Shown: one piece after another, positions 32,313 through 41,836 of the stretch | How the letters are laid out: each line of letters begins with the position of its first letter | Numbering within the stretch: the stretch's first letter is position 1 | Assembly: GCF_050908845.1 (NCBI RefSeq) | Contig: NZ_CP194171.1 | Location: forward strand, 744,001 to 808,000 | Direction: 5' to 3' | Length of the DNA: 64,000 bases | From: Marinobacterium_D sp050908845 | GTDB lineage: Bacteria > Pseudomonadota > Gammaproteobacteria > Pseudomonadales > Balneatricaceae | Made by a program: the position numbers and the translations under genes | The notes under the pieces: model-generated | Seen by the model: the letters and a program-made list of their open reading frames with translations, nothing else | Told to the model about the DNA's origin: nothing | Databases searched by the model: none

Positions 32313-34208
32313 ATGTCTAAGCAATACAACGCCGAAGCGATCGAGGTACTGAGCGGACTGGACCCGGTACGTCGTCGTCCGGGCATGTACACCGAAACCG
32401 ACCGCCCCAACCACCTGGCGCAGGAGGTGATCGACAACTCGGTGGATGAGGCGCTGGCCGGTCACGCCCGCCGTATAGAGGTGACACTGCATGATGACGG
32501 CTCCCTGTCGGTCAGTGATGACGGCCGCGGTATGCCGGTGGATATCCACCCGGAAGAGGGCGTCAGCGGTGTCGAACTGATCCTGACCCGGCTGCATGCC
32601 GGCGGTAAGTTCAATAACGACAACTACACTTACTCCGGCGGCCTTCACGGTGTCGGCGTTTCCGTGGTTAATGCGCTTTCCAAGCTGCTCAACCTGGAGA
32701 TCAAGCGCGATGGCCAGGTGTACAAGATGGCGTTTGCGGATGGCGAGAAAGTCTCCGATCTGGAAGTGGTGGACAGCTGCGGCAAACGCAACACCGGTAC
32801 CACGCTGCGTTTCCTGCCCGATCCCAAGTACTTTGACAGTCCCAAGTTCAGCGTCAGCCGGCTGAAGCACAATCTGCGCGCCAAGGCGGTGCTCTGTCCG
32901 GGGCTGCGCGTGGTGTTCACTGACGCCAGCGGCGCCAAGAAAGAGAAAGAGGAGTGGTACTACGAGGATGGCCTGGTGGCCTACCTCAAGGGTAACACCC
33001 AGGTTTACGAGACCCTGCCGGCAGAGCCCTTTACCGGTCATCTGCAGGGCGAAGAGGATGCCGTTGAGTGGGCGGTGCAGTGGCTTTCCGAAGGCGGTGA
33101 AATTACCGCCGAAAGCTACGTGAACCTGATTCCCACGGCGCAGGGCGGTACCCACGTCAACGGCCTGCGCTCCGGTCTGCTCGATGCGATGCGTGAGTTC
33201 TGTGAGATCCGTAATCTGCTGCCGCGCGGTGTGAAGCTGAGCCCGGAAGATGTCTGGGAGCGCTGCTGCTATATCCTGTCAGCGAAGATGCGCGACCCCC
33301 AGTTCGCCGGCCAGACCAAGGAGCGTCTCTCCTCGCGCCAGATCGCCGCGTTCATCTCCGGTACCGTGAAGGATGCCTTCTCCCTCTGGCTTAACCGCCA
33401 CGTGGAGGAGGGGGAGAAGATCGCCGAGCTGGTGATCGCCAACGCCCAGCGCCGCATGCGCTCAAACAAGAAAGTGGTGCGCAAGAAGGTGACCCAGGGG
33501 CCGGCTCTGCCCGGCAAACTGGCGGACTGCTCCGGTGTGGATATGACCCAGGCCGAGCTGTTCCTGGTGGAGGGTGACTCCGCCGGTGGTTCGGCCAAGC
33601 AGGCGCGTTCCCGCGAGTTTCAGGCGATCATGCCGCTGCGCGGAAAGATTCTGAACACCTGGGAAGTGGAATCGGGCGAGATCCTGGCGTCCCAGGAGAT
33701 CCACGATATCTCCGTGGCGATCGGTGTCGATCCCGGCTCCGACAAACTCGACGGCCTGCGCTACAACCGGATCTGTATCCTTGCCGATGCGGACTCCGAT
33801 GGCCTGCATATCGCAACCCTGCTCTGCGCCCTGTTCGTGCAGCACTTCCGTCCGCTGGTGGCGGCGGGGCATGTCTACGTGGCGATGCCGCCGCTGTACC
33901 GCATCGATGCCGGCAAGGAGGTCTACTACGCGCTGGACGAAGAGGAGAAACAGGGCATCGTCGAGCGGATCAAGGCGGAGAGGCGCAACGCGAAAATCAA
34001 CGTGCAGCGCTTCAAGGGCCTGGGTGAGATGAACCCGATGCAGCTGCGCGAGACCACCATGGCGCCGGATACCCGTCGCCTGGTTCAGCTGACCCTGACC
34101 GATGGCGACGATACTTTCGAAGTCATGGACATGCTGCTGGCTAAAAAGCGTTCTTCTGATCGCAAGCAATGGCTGGAGAGCAAAGGTAACCTGGCTGAAG
34201 TGATCTGA
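32313..34208 (+). CDS. parE: DNA topoisomerase IV subunit B
   Basis: A 631-residue ATPase subunit of topoisomerase IV, which unlinks daughter chromosomes. It has a GHKL ATPase domain with DNSVDEALAGHA, DDGRGMPVDIHPEEG and GGLHGVGVSVVNALS; a transducer; and a TOPRIM domain with LFLVEGDSAGGSAKQ and LADADSDGLHIATLL. The length equals that of E. coli ParE (630), so it is ParE and not the longer GyrB. parC is not in the window. Confidence 0.97.
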   Translation: MSKQYNAEAIEVLSGLDPVRRRPGMYTETDRPNHLAQEVIDNSVDEALAGHARRIEVTLHDDGSLSVSDDGRGMPVDIHPEEGVSGVELILTRLHAGGKFNNDNYTYSGGLHGVGVSVVNALSKLLNLEIKRDGQVYKMAFADGEKVSDLEVVDSCGKRNTGTTLRFLPDPKYFDSPKFSVSRLKHNLRAKAVLCPGLRVVFTDASGAKKEKEEWYYEDGLVAYLKGNTQVYETLPAEPFTGHLQGEEDAVEWAVQWLSEGGEITAESYVNLIPTAQGGTHVNGLRSGLLDAMREFCEIRNLLPRGVKLSPEDVWERCCYILSAKMRDPQFAGQTKERLSSRQIAAFISGTVKDAFSLWLNRHVEEGEKIAELVIANAQRRMRSNKKVVRKKVTQGPALPGKLADCSGVDMTQAELFLVEGDSAGGSAKQARSREFQAIMPLRGKILNTWEVESGEILASQEIHDISVAIGVDPGSDKLDGLRYNRICILADADSDGLHIATLLCALFVQHFRPLVAAGHVYVAMPPLYRIDAGKEVYYALDEEEKQGIVERIKAERRNAKINVQRFKGLGEMNPMQLRETTMAPDTRRLVQLTLTDGDDTFEVMDMLLAKKRSSDRKQWLESKGNLAEVI

Positions 34209-34222
34209 TCATGCAGGGGGTC

Positions 34223-34228
34223 TATAAT
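34223..34228 (+). promoter_or_regulatory. -10 element candidate before the L,D-transpeptidase gene
   Basis: A perfect TATAAT at 34223-34228, 58 bp before the start codon and 15 bp after parE. No clear -35 is present at the expected distance, so the promoter may be activator-dependent or weak. Confidence 0.4.
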
Positions 34229-34285
34229 TAGAGCATTGAGCCGGCAATGGATGCGGGCTCACAACCGCTTGTCGAGGGTGTGCTC

Positions 34286-35896
34286 ATGTCTGCTTATCGG
34301 ACCCCCTGTCGCTGGTTTTTGTTGGTCTCTCTGCTGCTGACCACATGGAGTGTGACGGCCGTAGAACTCCCCGCAGGACCGGGACAGCTGACTCAGGCTG
34401 CCGGTGAAATGAGGCCGGACTGGCTCCGTCTGCGTGCGCTCTATGACAGGTCCGATAGCCCCTATCTCTGGTATGACTCGGAGGGTACCCCGGATACCGC
34501 CCTGATCGATTCGCTGCTTGATGCGGTTGATCTTGCCTACGCGCAGGGCCTGTCTCCCACCCGTTATCACGATGTTCGATTAAGTCAGGAACAGGATCCC
34601 GCCGTCAGGGACCTGCTGCTGTCAGATGCGCTTATTCGCCTGCTGGCGGATTTGGGACGTGGCCAGGACGAAGCCGCTCTCGACCGTCTCTGGTACCTGC
34701 AGCGGCCGGTCATCGACCCGGTGGCGCAGGCCTGGACTGCGCTGCAGCAGCGTGCCCCGAAAGAACGCGCTGCGAGCCTCGCTCCCGAGACCGCCCAATA
34801 CCGGGCGTTGGTTGATCTTTACGGTCGCTACCGTGAGTTGGCGAAAAGCGTTCAGCCGCTGCCGCTGCAACTGGAGGGGTTGCTGGAACCCGGTGATCAG
34901 GCGCCCATAGTGCCGGCGCTGCGCGACCGGCTGATCCAGCTTGGCGATGCCGAGCCCGATCCGCTGGCACTGGAGACCGCGCCCGATCTGTATGACCAGC
35001 CAATGGTCGAAGCGCTTGAACGTTTCCAGTCACGCCACGGGCTTAAAGAGGATGGGATTCTGGGGCCGAAAACCCTGCGTGAGCTGAACCGTACCCTGGA
35101 GCAGCGTCTGGCTCAGCTGGAGGTAAACCTGGAGCGCTGGCGCTGGATGCCCCGGGAGCTGGGTGAGCGCTATATTCTTGTCAGCCCGGCGGGATATTTT
35201 CTCGAGCTGGTCGTCGATGATCAGGTCAATTTCTATGCCCGCACCATCACCGGCAGGCCGCGTCGTCCGACGCCTTCGTTTCAGTCCGATCTCAGCTATC
35301 TCACGGTTAACCCCGACTGGACGGTGCCGAGACGGATCATGCGCGAAGATCTGCTGCCGAAGATTCGTGCCGATATCAACTGGCTGGCCGAAAACCGGGT
35401 GCGGGTACAGTTGCACCAGGAGGGGCGTTGGCGCTTCGTTTCTCCACAGGAGATCGACTGGCAGAACCCGGGTAACATCCGCCTGATTCAGGCGCCGGGT
35501 GCCGGTAACGCACTGGGGCAGCTTAAATTTGGCATGGACAACCCCTTCTCGATTTACCTGCACGACACACCATCCAAATACCTGTTCGACAAACCGCTGC
35601 GGCCGTTCAGTTCCGGCTGCGTCCGTGTCGAGGGGATCGACAGGCTGGTGGATCTGCTGGTGTCCGGCTCGCCTGCCATGCAGGACTGGGTGAACACTGC
35701 ACTGGCAGAGGGGGATAAGCAGATCAGGCGCCTGCCTGAACCGGTGCCGGTGTATCTCGTCTACCTTTCAGCCTGGGTTGATACCGAGGGCAGGGCACAG
35801 TTCCGGCCGGATATCTACGGCCTTGATGAGCAGATTCAGGCGCGGCTGGAGCATGCGGGCCGCCTTCCCGATAACCGAGTTGCTGCATACAAGTGA
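34286..35896 (+). CDS. ldtD: Murein L,D-transpeptidase (YcbB/LdtD type)
   Basis: A 536-residue exported enzyme that forms 3-3 cross-links in peptidoglycan. A signal peptide covers about residues 1-24 (WFLLVSLLLTTWSVTA). A scaffold domain follows, then a peptidoglycan-binding domain near 240-275 (LERFQSRHGLKEDGILGPKT). The YkuD catalytic domain ends in HDTPSKYLFDKPLRPFSSGC, with nucleophile C445. The ATG at 34286 has GAGGG eight bases upstream; an upstream in-frame ATG at 34247 would spoil the signal peptide. It is paired with a ycbK-like gene, as in E. coli. Confidence 0.93.
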   Translation: MSAYRTPCRWFLLVSLLLTTWSVTAVELPAGPGQLTQAAGEMRPDWLRLRALYDRSDSPYLWYDSEGTPDTALIDSLLDAVDLAYAQGLSPTRYHDVRLSQEQDPAVRDLLLSDALIRLLADLGRGQDEAALDRLWYLQRPVIDPVAQAWTALQQRAPKERAASLAPETAQYRALVDLYGRYRELAKSVQPLPLQLEGLLEPGDQAPIVPALRDRLIQLGDAEPDPLALETAPDLYDQPMVEALERFQSRHGLKEDGILGPKTLRELNRTLEQRLAQLEVNLERWRWMPRELGERYILVSPAGYFLELVVDDQVNFYARTITGRPRRPTPSFQSDLSYLTVNPDWTVPRRIMREDLLPKIRADINWLAENRVRVQLHQEGRWRFVSPQEIDWQNPGNIRLIQAPGAGNALGQLKFGMDNPFSIYLHDTPSKYLFDKPLRPFSSGCVRVEGIDRLVDLLVSGSPAMQDWVNTALAEGDKQIRRLPEPVPVYLVYLSAWVDTEGRAQFRPDIYGLDEQIQARLEHAGRLPDNRVAAYK

Positions 35897-36001
35897 TTAA
35901 AATATATACATATGTTGCTTTATTGGTTAGCATTTGAACTATTGAAGGAATTTATAGCCAAAGGATTAAACCTAGAATCGACACCCTGAGGTAACACACG
36001 A

Positions 36002-36574
36002 GTGCCGTTCAAACGTAGTACGAGGTTAGCCGCGCCTCTCTCCCGCCGCGGCTTCATGAAGGGCTTTGCAGCCACCGCTGCAGGGCTTTATGTCCCCAAA
36101 ACCTTCGCAGCCATACCCCACGAAAACGAGCGCCATATCGCCCTGCACAACCTGCATACCGGCGAAAAGGTGAAGTTGACCTACTGGGAAAAAGGGAATT
36201 ACCTCAGTGAAAGTCTGGCCGAAATTGACCATGTGTTGCGTGATTTCCGCACGGGTGATGTGCATCCGATGGATCCGGCGCTGATCGACATGCTTCACGT
36301 TCTCAAGCTGAGAGCGGGCCGCAAGGCGCCTTTCGAAATCATATCCGGTTACCGCTCGCCAAAGACCAACAACATGCTGCGTTCAAACAGCAACGGCGTT
36401 GCCAAGAAAAGTCTGCATATGCAGGGCAAGGCGATGGACATCCGCATGCCCGGCATGGATCTGCATCAGCTGCACAAGATGGCGGTGGATCTTAAGGTAG
36501 GCGGCGTCGGGCTCTACAGCGAGTCCAACTTTATCCACGTGGATACCGGCCGGGTACGTTACTGGGGTAGCTGA
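36002..36574 (+). CDS. Tat-exported DUF882 (YcbK/MepK-like) peptidoglycan protein
   Basis: A 190-residue protein starting GTG at 36002, ten bases after GAGG. A twin-arginine signal SRRGFMKGFAATAAG runs to about residue 36. The DUF882/M15-like domain has ISGYRSPKTNNMLR, KKSLHMQGKAMDIRM and HVDTGRVRYW, the His/Asp/His zinc-site layout of D,D-peptidase folds. In E. coli the homologue (YcbK, MepK) cuts 3-3 cross-links, the product of L,D-transpeptidases, which fits the neighbour at 34286. Confidence 0.9.
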   Translation: MPFKRSTRLAAPLSRRGFMKGFAATAAGLYVPKTFAAIPHENERHIALHNLHTGEKVKLTYWEKGNYLSESLAEIDHVLRDFRTGDVHPMDPALIDMLHVLKLRAGRKAPFEIISGYRSPKTNNMLRSNSNGVAKKSLHMQGKAMDIRMPGMDLHQLHKMAVDLKVGGVGLYSESNFIHVDTGRVRYWGS

Positions 36575-36664
36575 TCCATAAGGTGCAGGTTGCCGCGATA
36601 GCAGCGGTCTATTCCCGTCGGCATGAAAAACCGGCTTCCAGGGGTAGATAGCGAGGATCGTTCG

Positions 36665-36693
36665 TGGACAGCTTGCCCGGCATACACTAAAAT
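36665..36693 (+). promoter_or_regulatory. Candidate promoter of carAB
   Basis: TGGACA (36665-36670) and TAAAAT (36688-36693) with a 17-bp spacer; each hexamer has five of six consensus bases. Transcription would begin near 36700, giving a leader of about 180 bases before carA that contains the terminator hairpin at 36744. Confidence 0.6.
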
Positions 36694-36743
36694 ATTGCCG
36701 GTTTTAGCCGCAGGTCTGTGGCGAATCAGCAGAATTTTTGTAG

Positions 36744-36779
36744 AAGCGAGGTGAGCCCAGGGCTCGACCTCGCTTTTTT
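36744..36779 (+). terminator. Terminator hairpin in the carA leader (possible attenuator)
   Basis: AAGCGAGGT (36744-36752) pairs with ACCTCGCTT (36767-36775), extended inside by GAGC/GCTC with one bulged base, and a T-run follows. It is 205 bp after the upstream gene and about 100 bp before carA, downstream of a promoter candidate. It may therefore attenuate carAB transcription rather than end the ycbK-like transcript. Pyrimidine/arginine attenuation of carAB is known in Pseudomonas; its mechanism here is not shown. Confidence 0.75.
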
Positions 36780-36879
36780 GCACGTATGAGGCGGTGTTTT
36801 GAGGCTCTTGGGCTTCACGCCTGAGACGGCACTCTCTTTCAGATCATAAAATTTTTAGCGCACGCGCGGGGAGGTTCAA

Positions 36880-38013
36880 TTGACGCGACCAGCCATTCTG
36901 GCCCTTGAAGATGGCAGCGTATTCCGGGGGGTAGCGATTGGCGCCGATGGAGAGTCCAGTGGTGAGGTGGTATTCAATACCTCGATGACCGGCTACCAGG
37001 AGATCCTTACCGATCCGTCCTACTGCCGCCAGATCGTCACGCTCACCTATCCGCATATCGGTAACGTCGGCGTCAATGCCGAAGACGAAGAATCCCGTGA
37101 CCTCTGGGTTGCCGGGCTCGTCATTCGTGACCTGCCGCTGCTGGCGAGCAACTTCCGCAGCGAGAAAGCGTTGGATGAGTACCTGCGCGACAACAATATT
37201 CTCGGTATCGCCGATATCGATACCCGTCGCCTGACCCGCATCCTGCGTGAAAAAGGCGCGCAGAACGGCTGCATCATGGCCGGCGACGCGATTGACGAAG
37301 AGAAGGCGCTTGAGGCTGCTCGCGCTTTCCCGGGTCTGCAGGGAATGGATCTGGCCCGCGAAGTCAGCGTTAAAGACAGCTTCGAGTGGAACTCCAGCAC
37401 CTGGAAACTGGGCGAAGGCCATCAGGAGATCGCCGGTGCGGATCAGGACTTCCATGTAGTCGCTTACGATTTCGGTGTTAAAAGCAACATTTTGCGCATG
37501 CTGGTCGAGCGCGGCTGCCGTCTGACGGTTGTACCGGCGCAGACCCCGGCCGCTGACGTGCTGGCGCTGAATCCGGATGGTGTGTTCCTGTCCAATGGGC
37601 CTGGCGATCCAGAGCCCTGTGACTACGCGATCGATGCGATCCAGCAGATCCTGGCGACCAAGCTGCCGGTGTTCGGTATCTGCCTGGGCCACCAGTTGCT
37701 GGCGCTGGCATCCGGTGCCAAGACCGTGAAGATGAAGTTCGGTCACCACGGTGCCAACCACCCGGTACAGGATCTGGACAGCACTCATGTGATGATCACC
37801 AGCCAGAACCACGGCTTCGCTGTCGATGAGACAACACTGCCGGATACGCTGCGTGCGACCCATAAATCCCTGTTCGATGGTTCCCTGCAGGGGATCGAGC
37901 GCACTGACTGCCCGGCGTTCAGCTTCCAGGGTCACCCTGAAGCGAGCCCCGGTCCGCACGACGTGGCGCCGCTGTTCGATCGCTTTATCGAACTGATGCG
38001 TGCCCGTGCCTGA
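36880..38013 (+). CDS. carA: Carbamoyl-phosphate synthase small subunit
   Basis: The 377-residue glutaminase subunit that feeds ammonia to CarB for arginine and pyrimidine synthesis. The start is TTG at 36880 with GGGGAGG just upstream, giving MTRPAILALEDGSVFRG; TTG is also, as I recall, the carA start in Pseudomonas aeruginosa. The nucleophile is C268 in GICLGHQLL; GHPEASPGPHD holds the His and Glu of the triad. The N-terminal CPSase domain covers about 1-150. The large subunit follows 54 bp later. Confidence 0.97.
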   Translation: MTRPAILALEDGSVFRGVAIGADGESSGEVVFNTSMTGYQEILTDPSYCRQIVTLTYPHIGNVGVNAEDEESRDLWVAGLVIRDLPLLASNFRSEKALDEYLRDNNILGIADIDTRRLTRILREKGAQNGCIMAGDAIDEEKALEAARAFPGLQGMDLAREVSVKDSFEWNSSTWKLGEGHQEIAGADQDFHVVAYDFGVKSNILRMLVERGCRLTVVPAQTPAADVLALNPDGVFLSNGPGDPEPCDYAIDAIQQILATKLPVFGICLGHQLLALASGAKTVKMKFGHHGANHPVQDLDSTHVMITSQNHGFAVDETTLPDTLRATHKSLFDGSLQGIERTDCPAFSFQGHPEASPGPHDVAPLFDRFIELMRARA

Positions 38014-38067
38014 GGCAAGACGCTCCACAAGCCCTGAACTGAAAACAGCGACGACCGGTTAATACAG

Positions 38068-41000
38068 ATGCCAAAACGTACGGACCTTAAAAGTATTCTT
38101 ATCCTCGGCGCAGGCCCCATTGTCATCGGCCAGGCGTGCGAGTTCGACTATTCCGGAGCACAGGCGTGTAAAGCGCTGCGTGAAGAGGGTTACCGGGTCA
38201 TCCTGGTGAACTCCAACCCGGCTACCATCATGACCGATCCGGTGATGGCCGATGCGACGTACATCGAGCCGATCAACTGGAAAACCGTAGCCAAAATTAT
38301 TGAAAAAGAGCGTCCTGACGCGCTGCTGCCGACCATGGGTGGCCAGACCGCACTGAACTGTGCGCTGGATCTGGACCGCGAAGGCGTGCTGGCGGAGTTC
38401 GGCGTAGAAATGATCGGTGCCTCCCAGGATGCCATCGACAAGGCGGAAGACCGCGAGCGCTTCGACAAGGCGATGAAGAACATCGGCCTGGAATGCCCGC
38501 GTGCGGCGATCGCCCACAGCATGGAAGAAGCGCTGCAGGTGCTGGATTCCATCGGCTTCCCAGCAATTATTCGTCCCTCCTTCACCATGGGTGGTTCTGG
38601 TGGCGGTATCGCCTACAACCGTGAAGAGTTCATCGAGATCTGTGAGCGCGGTCTGGACCTGTCACCGACCAACGAGCTGCTGATCGATGAATCCCTGATC
38701 GGCTGGAAAGAGTACGAGATGGAAGTTGTTCGCGACAAGAACGACAACTGCATCATCGTCTGCTCCATCGAGAACTTCGATGCCATGGGCGTGCACACCG
38801 GTGACTCCATCACCGTTGCACCGGCCCAGACCCTGACCGACAAGGAGTACCAGATCATGCGTAACGCATCGATCGCGGTACTGCGTGAGATCGGCGTGGA
38901 AACCGGCGGTTCCAACGTCCAGTTCGGTGTCGATCCGAAGACCGGTCGCGTTGTCGTTATCGAGATGAACCCGCGTGTATCCCGATCCTCGGCGCTGGCC
39001 TCCAAGGCCACCGGTTTCCCGATCGCCAAGATCGCGGCCAAGCTGGCGGTGGGTTACACCCTGGATGAGCTGCAGAACGATATCACCGGTGGTCGTACTC
39101 CGGCATCGTTCGAGCCGGCTATCGACTACGTGGTTACCAAGATTCCGCGTTTCACCTTCGAGAAATTCCCCCAGGCCAACGACCGTCTGACCACTCAGAT
39201 GAAGTCCGTCGGCGAGGTGATGGCGATCGGCCGTACCCAGCAGGAATCCCTGCAGAAAGCGCTTCGCGGCCTGGAAGTGGGCTCAGACGGCTTCGACCCG
39301 ATCGTTGATCTGAGCAACGAAGAGGAAGCCCGCGATGAAGTGATCGCCGAGCTGAGTCAGCCGGGTGCCCAGCGCATCTGGTACATCGGCGATGCCTTCC
39401 GTCTCGGTATGAGCGTTGACGAAATCTATAACCTGAGCGGCGTTGATCCCTGGTTCCTGGTACAGCTTGAAGACCTGATCAAGGAAGAACAGCGTGTCTC
39501 CGAGATGGCGCTGAGCGAGCTGGACAAGGATCAGGTGTTCCGTCTCAAGCGTAAGGGCTTCTCTGACTCACGCCTGGCTAAGCTGCTGGGTGTGTCCGAA
39601 AAGCAGTTCCGCAAGCAGCGTCAGAAGCTGGGCGTGCGCCCGGTATTCAAACGTGTTGATACCTGCTCTGCCGAGTTCGCGACAGATACTGCCTATATGT
39701 ACTCCAGCTATGAAGAGGAGTGCGAAGCGGCGCCGTCCGAGCGTGAAAAGATCATGGTTATCGGCGGTGGTCCGAACCGTATCGGTCAGGGTATCGAGTT
39801 CGATTACTGCTGCGTACATGCGGCGCTGGCAGCCCGAGAAGACGGTTACGAGACCATTATGGTCAACTGTAACCCGGAAACCGTTTCTACCGATTACGAC
39901 ACTTCCGATCGTCTCTACTTTGAACCGATCACCCTGGAAGACGTGCTCGAGATCGTTAACGTCGAGAAGCCCAAGGGTGTCATCGTTCAGTACGGCGGTC
40001 AGACCCCGCTGAAACTGGCGGTTGCCCTGGAGCAGGCCGGAGTGCCGATCATCGGCACCAGCCCGGAAGCGATCGATCGCGCCGAAGACCGTGAACAGTT
40101 CCTGCAGATGCTCAAGCGTCTGGGACTGAAGCAGCCGGAAAACGCCACCGTGCGTTCGCTGGAAGAGGCGATCATCCAGGCGAAGACTATCGGTTATCCG
40201 CTGGTGGTGCGCCCCTCCTACGTGCTGGGCGGCCGTGCCATGGAAATCGTCTACAAGGAAGACGAGCTGCGTCGCTACATGAACACTGCGGTTCAGGTCT
40301 CCAACGACGCGCCGGTATTGCTGGATCACTTCCTGAATGCGGCGATCGAGGTCGATATTGACGCGGTCAGCGATGGCAAAACCGTAGTTATCGGCGCCAT
40401 CATGCAGCATATCGAGCAGGCCGGTGTTCACTCCGGTGACTCCGCGTGCTCGCTGCCGCCGTACAATCTGGCGGCTGACGTCCAGGACGCGATGCGCGAG
40501 ATGGTGCGCAAGATGGCGCTGGAACTGGGCGTTATCGGTCTGATGAACGTGCAGTTGGCTTACCAGGATGGCGAGATCTACGTCATCGAGGTTAACCCGC
40601 GTGCGTCCCGTACCGTGCCGTTTGTTTCCAAGTGTATCGGCGTCTCCCTGGCGGCTATCGCAGCACGGGTCATGACCGGCAAAACCCTGGAAGAGCTCGG
40701 TTTTACCGAAGAGATTGTGCCCAAGCACTTCAATGTCAAGGAAGCGGTATTCCCGTTCAACAAGTTCCAGGGCGTTGACCCGATTCTCGGCCCGGAAATG
40801 AAGTCCACCGGTGAGGTGATGGGTACCGGCGAAACCTTCGGTGAAGCGTTCATGAAGGCGCAGCTCGGTGCCGGTGAGCGTCTGCCGCGCAAGGGTACGG
40901 CCTTTATCTCAGTGCGTGATGTGGATAAAGCGGGCGTTGTCGCCGTGGCTCAGGATCTGGTAGAACTGGGTTACAAGCTTGTTGCAACCGCAGGCACCGC

Positions 41001-41289
41001 CGCGCTGTTGAGCGAGAACGGTATCGCTGTCGAGCGAATCAACAAGGTGGCTGAAGGTCGACCGAATATCGTCGACATGCTGAAAAATGGAGAGATCGCC
41101 TACGTCATCAACACGACGGAAGGGCGCAAGGCAATTGCCGATTCTGCTGAAATCCGCCGCTCTGCGCTGCAGCACAAGGTGCCTTACACCACCACGCTGG
41201 CAGGCGCTGCAGCCACCGCGGAAGCGCTGAAGTATGGTGAAGAGAAGACCGTACGTCGTCTGCAGGATCTGCATTCAGGAGTCGCATAA
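38068..41289 (+). CDS. carB: Carbamoyl-phosphate synthase large subunit
   Basis: A 1073-residue synthase of normal length with two homologous ATP-grasp halves. The first (about 1-550) starts MPKRTDLKSILILGAGPIVI and contains GQACEFDYSGAQACKAL; the second (about 555-935) contains GGGPNRIGQGIEFDYCC. The C-terminal MGS-like domain (about 936-1073, VDKAGVVAVAQDLVELGYKL) is the allosteric site for ornithine and UMP. Its stop overlaps the greA start. Confidence 0.98.
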   Translation: MPKRTDLKSILILGAGPIVIGQACEFDYSGAQACKALREEGYRVILVNSNPATIMTDPVMADATYIEPINWKTVAKIIEKERPDALLPTMGGQTALNCALDLDREGVLAEFGVEMIGASQDAIDKAEDRERFDKAMKNIGLECPRAAIAHSMEEALQVLDSIGFPAIIRPSFTMGGSGGGIAYNREEFIEICERGLDLSPTNELLIDESLIGWKEYEMEVVRDKNDNCIIVCSIENFDAMGVHTGDSITVAPAQTLTDKEYQIMRNASIAVLREIGVETGGSNVQFGVDPKTGRVVVIEMNPRVSRSSALASKATGFPIAKIAAKLAVGYTLDELQNDITGGRTPASFEPAIDYVVTKIPRFTFEKFPQANDRLTTQMKSVGEVMAIGRTQQESLQKALRGLEVGSDGFDPIVDLSNEEEARDEVIAELSQPGAQRIWYIGDAFRLGMSVDEIYNLSGVDPWFLVQLEDLIKEEQRVSEMALSELDKDQVFRLKRKGFSDSRLAKLLGVSEKQFRKQRQKLGVRPVFKRVDTCSAEFATDTAYMYSSYEEECEAAPSEREKIMVIGGGPNRIGQGIEFDYCCVHAALAAREDGYETIMVNCNPETVSTDYDTSDRLYFEPITLEDVLEIVNVEKPKGVIVQYGGQTPLKLAVALEQAGVPIIGTSPEAIDRAEDREQFLQMLKRLGLKQPENATVRSLEEAIIQAKTIGYPLVVRPSYVLGGRAMEIVYKEDELRRYMNTAVQVSNDAPVLLDHFLNAAIEVDIDAVSDGKTVVIGAIMQHIEQAGVHSGDSACSLPPYNLAADVQDAMREMVRKMALELGVIGLMNVQLAYQDGEIYVIEVNPRASRTVPFVSKCIGVSLAAIAARVMTGKTLEELGFTEEIVPKHFNVKEAVFPFNKFQGVDPILGPEMKSTGEVMGTGETFGEAFMKAQLGAGERLPRKGTAFISVRDVDKAGVVAVAQDLVELGYKLVATAGTAALLSENGIAVERINKVAEGRPNIVDMLKNGEIAYVINTTEGRKAIADSAEIRRSALQHKVPYTTTLAGAAATAEALKYGEEKTVRRLQDLHSGVA

Positions 41290-41765
41290 TGAATCGAGTA
41301 CCCATGACTGTCGAAGGCGAGAAACGTCTTCGTGAAGAGCTGACGCATCTCAAGTCGGTAGAGCGGCCCAAGGTGATCGGTGCGATCGCCGAGGCCCGCG
41401 AGCATGGTGACCTGAAAGAGAACGCCGAATACCATGCTGCGCGAGAGCAGCAGGGATTCATCGAAGGCCGTATCCGTGAGCTAGAGCACAAGCTGTCCCT
41501 GGCTCAGGTGGTGGATGTGACCGCTATCGATCATACCGGCAAGGTGTTTTTCGGTACCACCGTTGAGCTGATCAACCTGGATACCGATGCGACGGTTCGC
41601 TACCAGATCGTCGGTGACGACGAGGCGGATATCAAGGCAGGTAAAATTTCGGTCAACTCTCCGATCGCACGTGCACTGATCGGCAAGGAAGAGGGTGATA
41701 TCGCCTGCGTGGAAACGCCGGCCGGTGCCACCGAGTACGAGATCGCTGAAGTGCACCACATCTGA
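41289..41765 (+). CDS. greA: Transcription elongation factor GreA
   Basis: A 158-residue protein with an N-terminal antiparallel coiled coil (about 1-75, GDLKENAEYHAAREQQGFIE with the acidic tip) and a C-terminal FKBP-like domain. It stimulates transcript cleavage by backtracked RNA polymerase. The start MNRVPMTVEGEKRLREEL parallels E. coli GreA. The ATG overlaps the carB stop by one base; a bidirectional terminator follows. Confidence 0.97.
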   Translation: MNRVPMTVEGEKRLREELTHLKSVERPKVIGAIAEAREHGDLKENAEYHAAREQQGFIEGRIRELEHKLSLAQVVDVTAIDHTGKVFFGTTVELINLDTDATVRYQIVGDDEADIKAGKISVNSPIARALIGKEEGDIACVETPAGATEYEIAEVHHI

Positions 41766-41781
41766 TCTGGCGTCAGGACGC

Positions 41782-41818
41782 AAAAAAGCCGCCCCGGTTA
41801 ACCGAGGGCGGCTTTTTT
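41782..41818. terminator. Bidirectional intrinsic terminator between greA and yhbY
   Basis: A perfect 13-bp stem with arms at 41782-41794 and 41806-41818 (core GCCGCCC/GGGCGGC), flanked by six A on the left and six T on the right, with an 11-base loop. It sits between convergent genes and can end transcription from both. Confidence 0.93.
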
Positions 41819-41836
41819 ATGGCAGAGGATTGTCGC

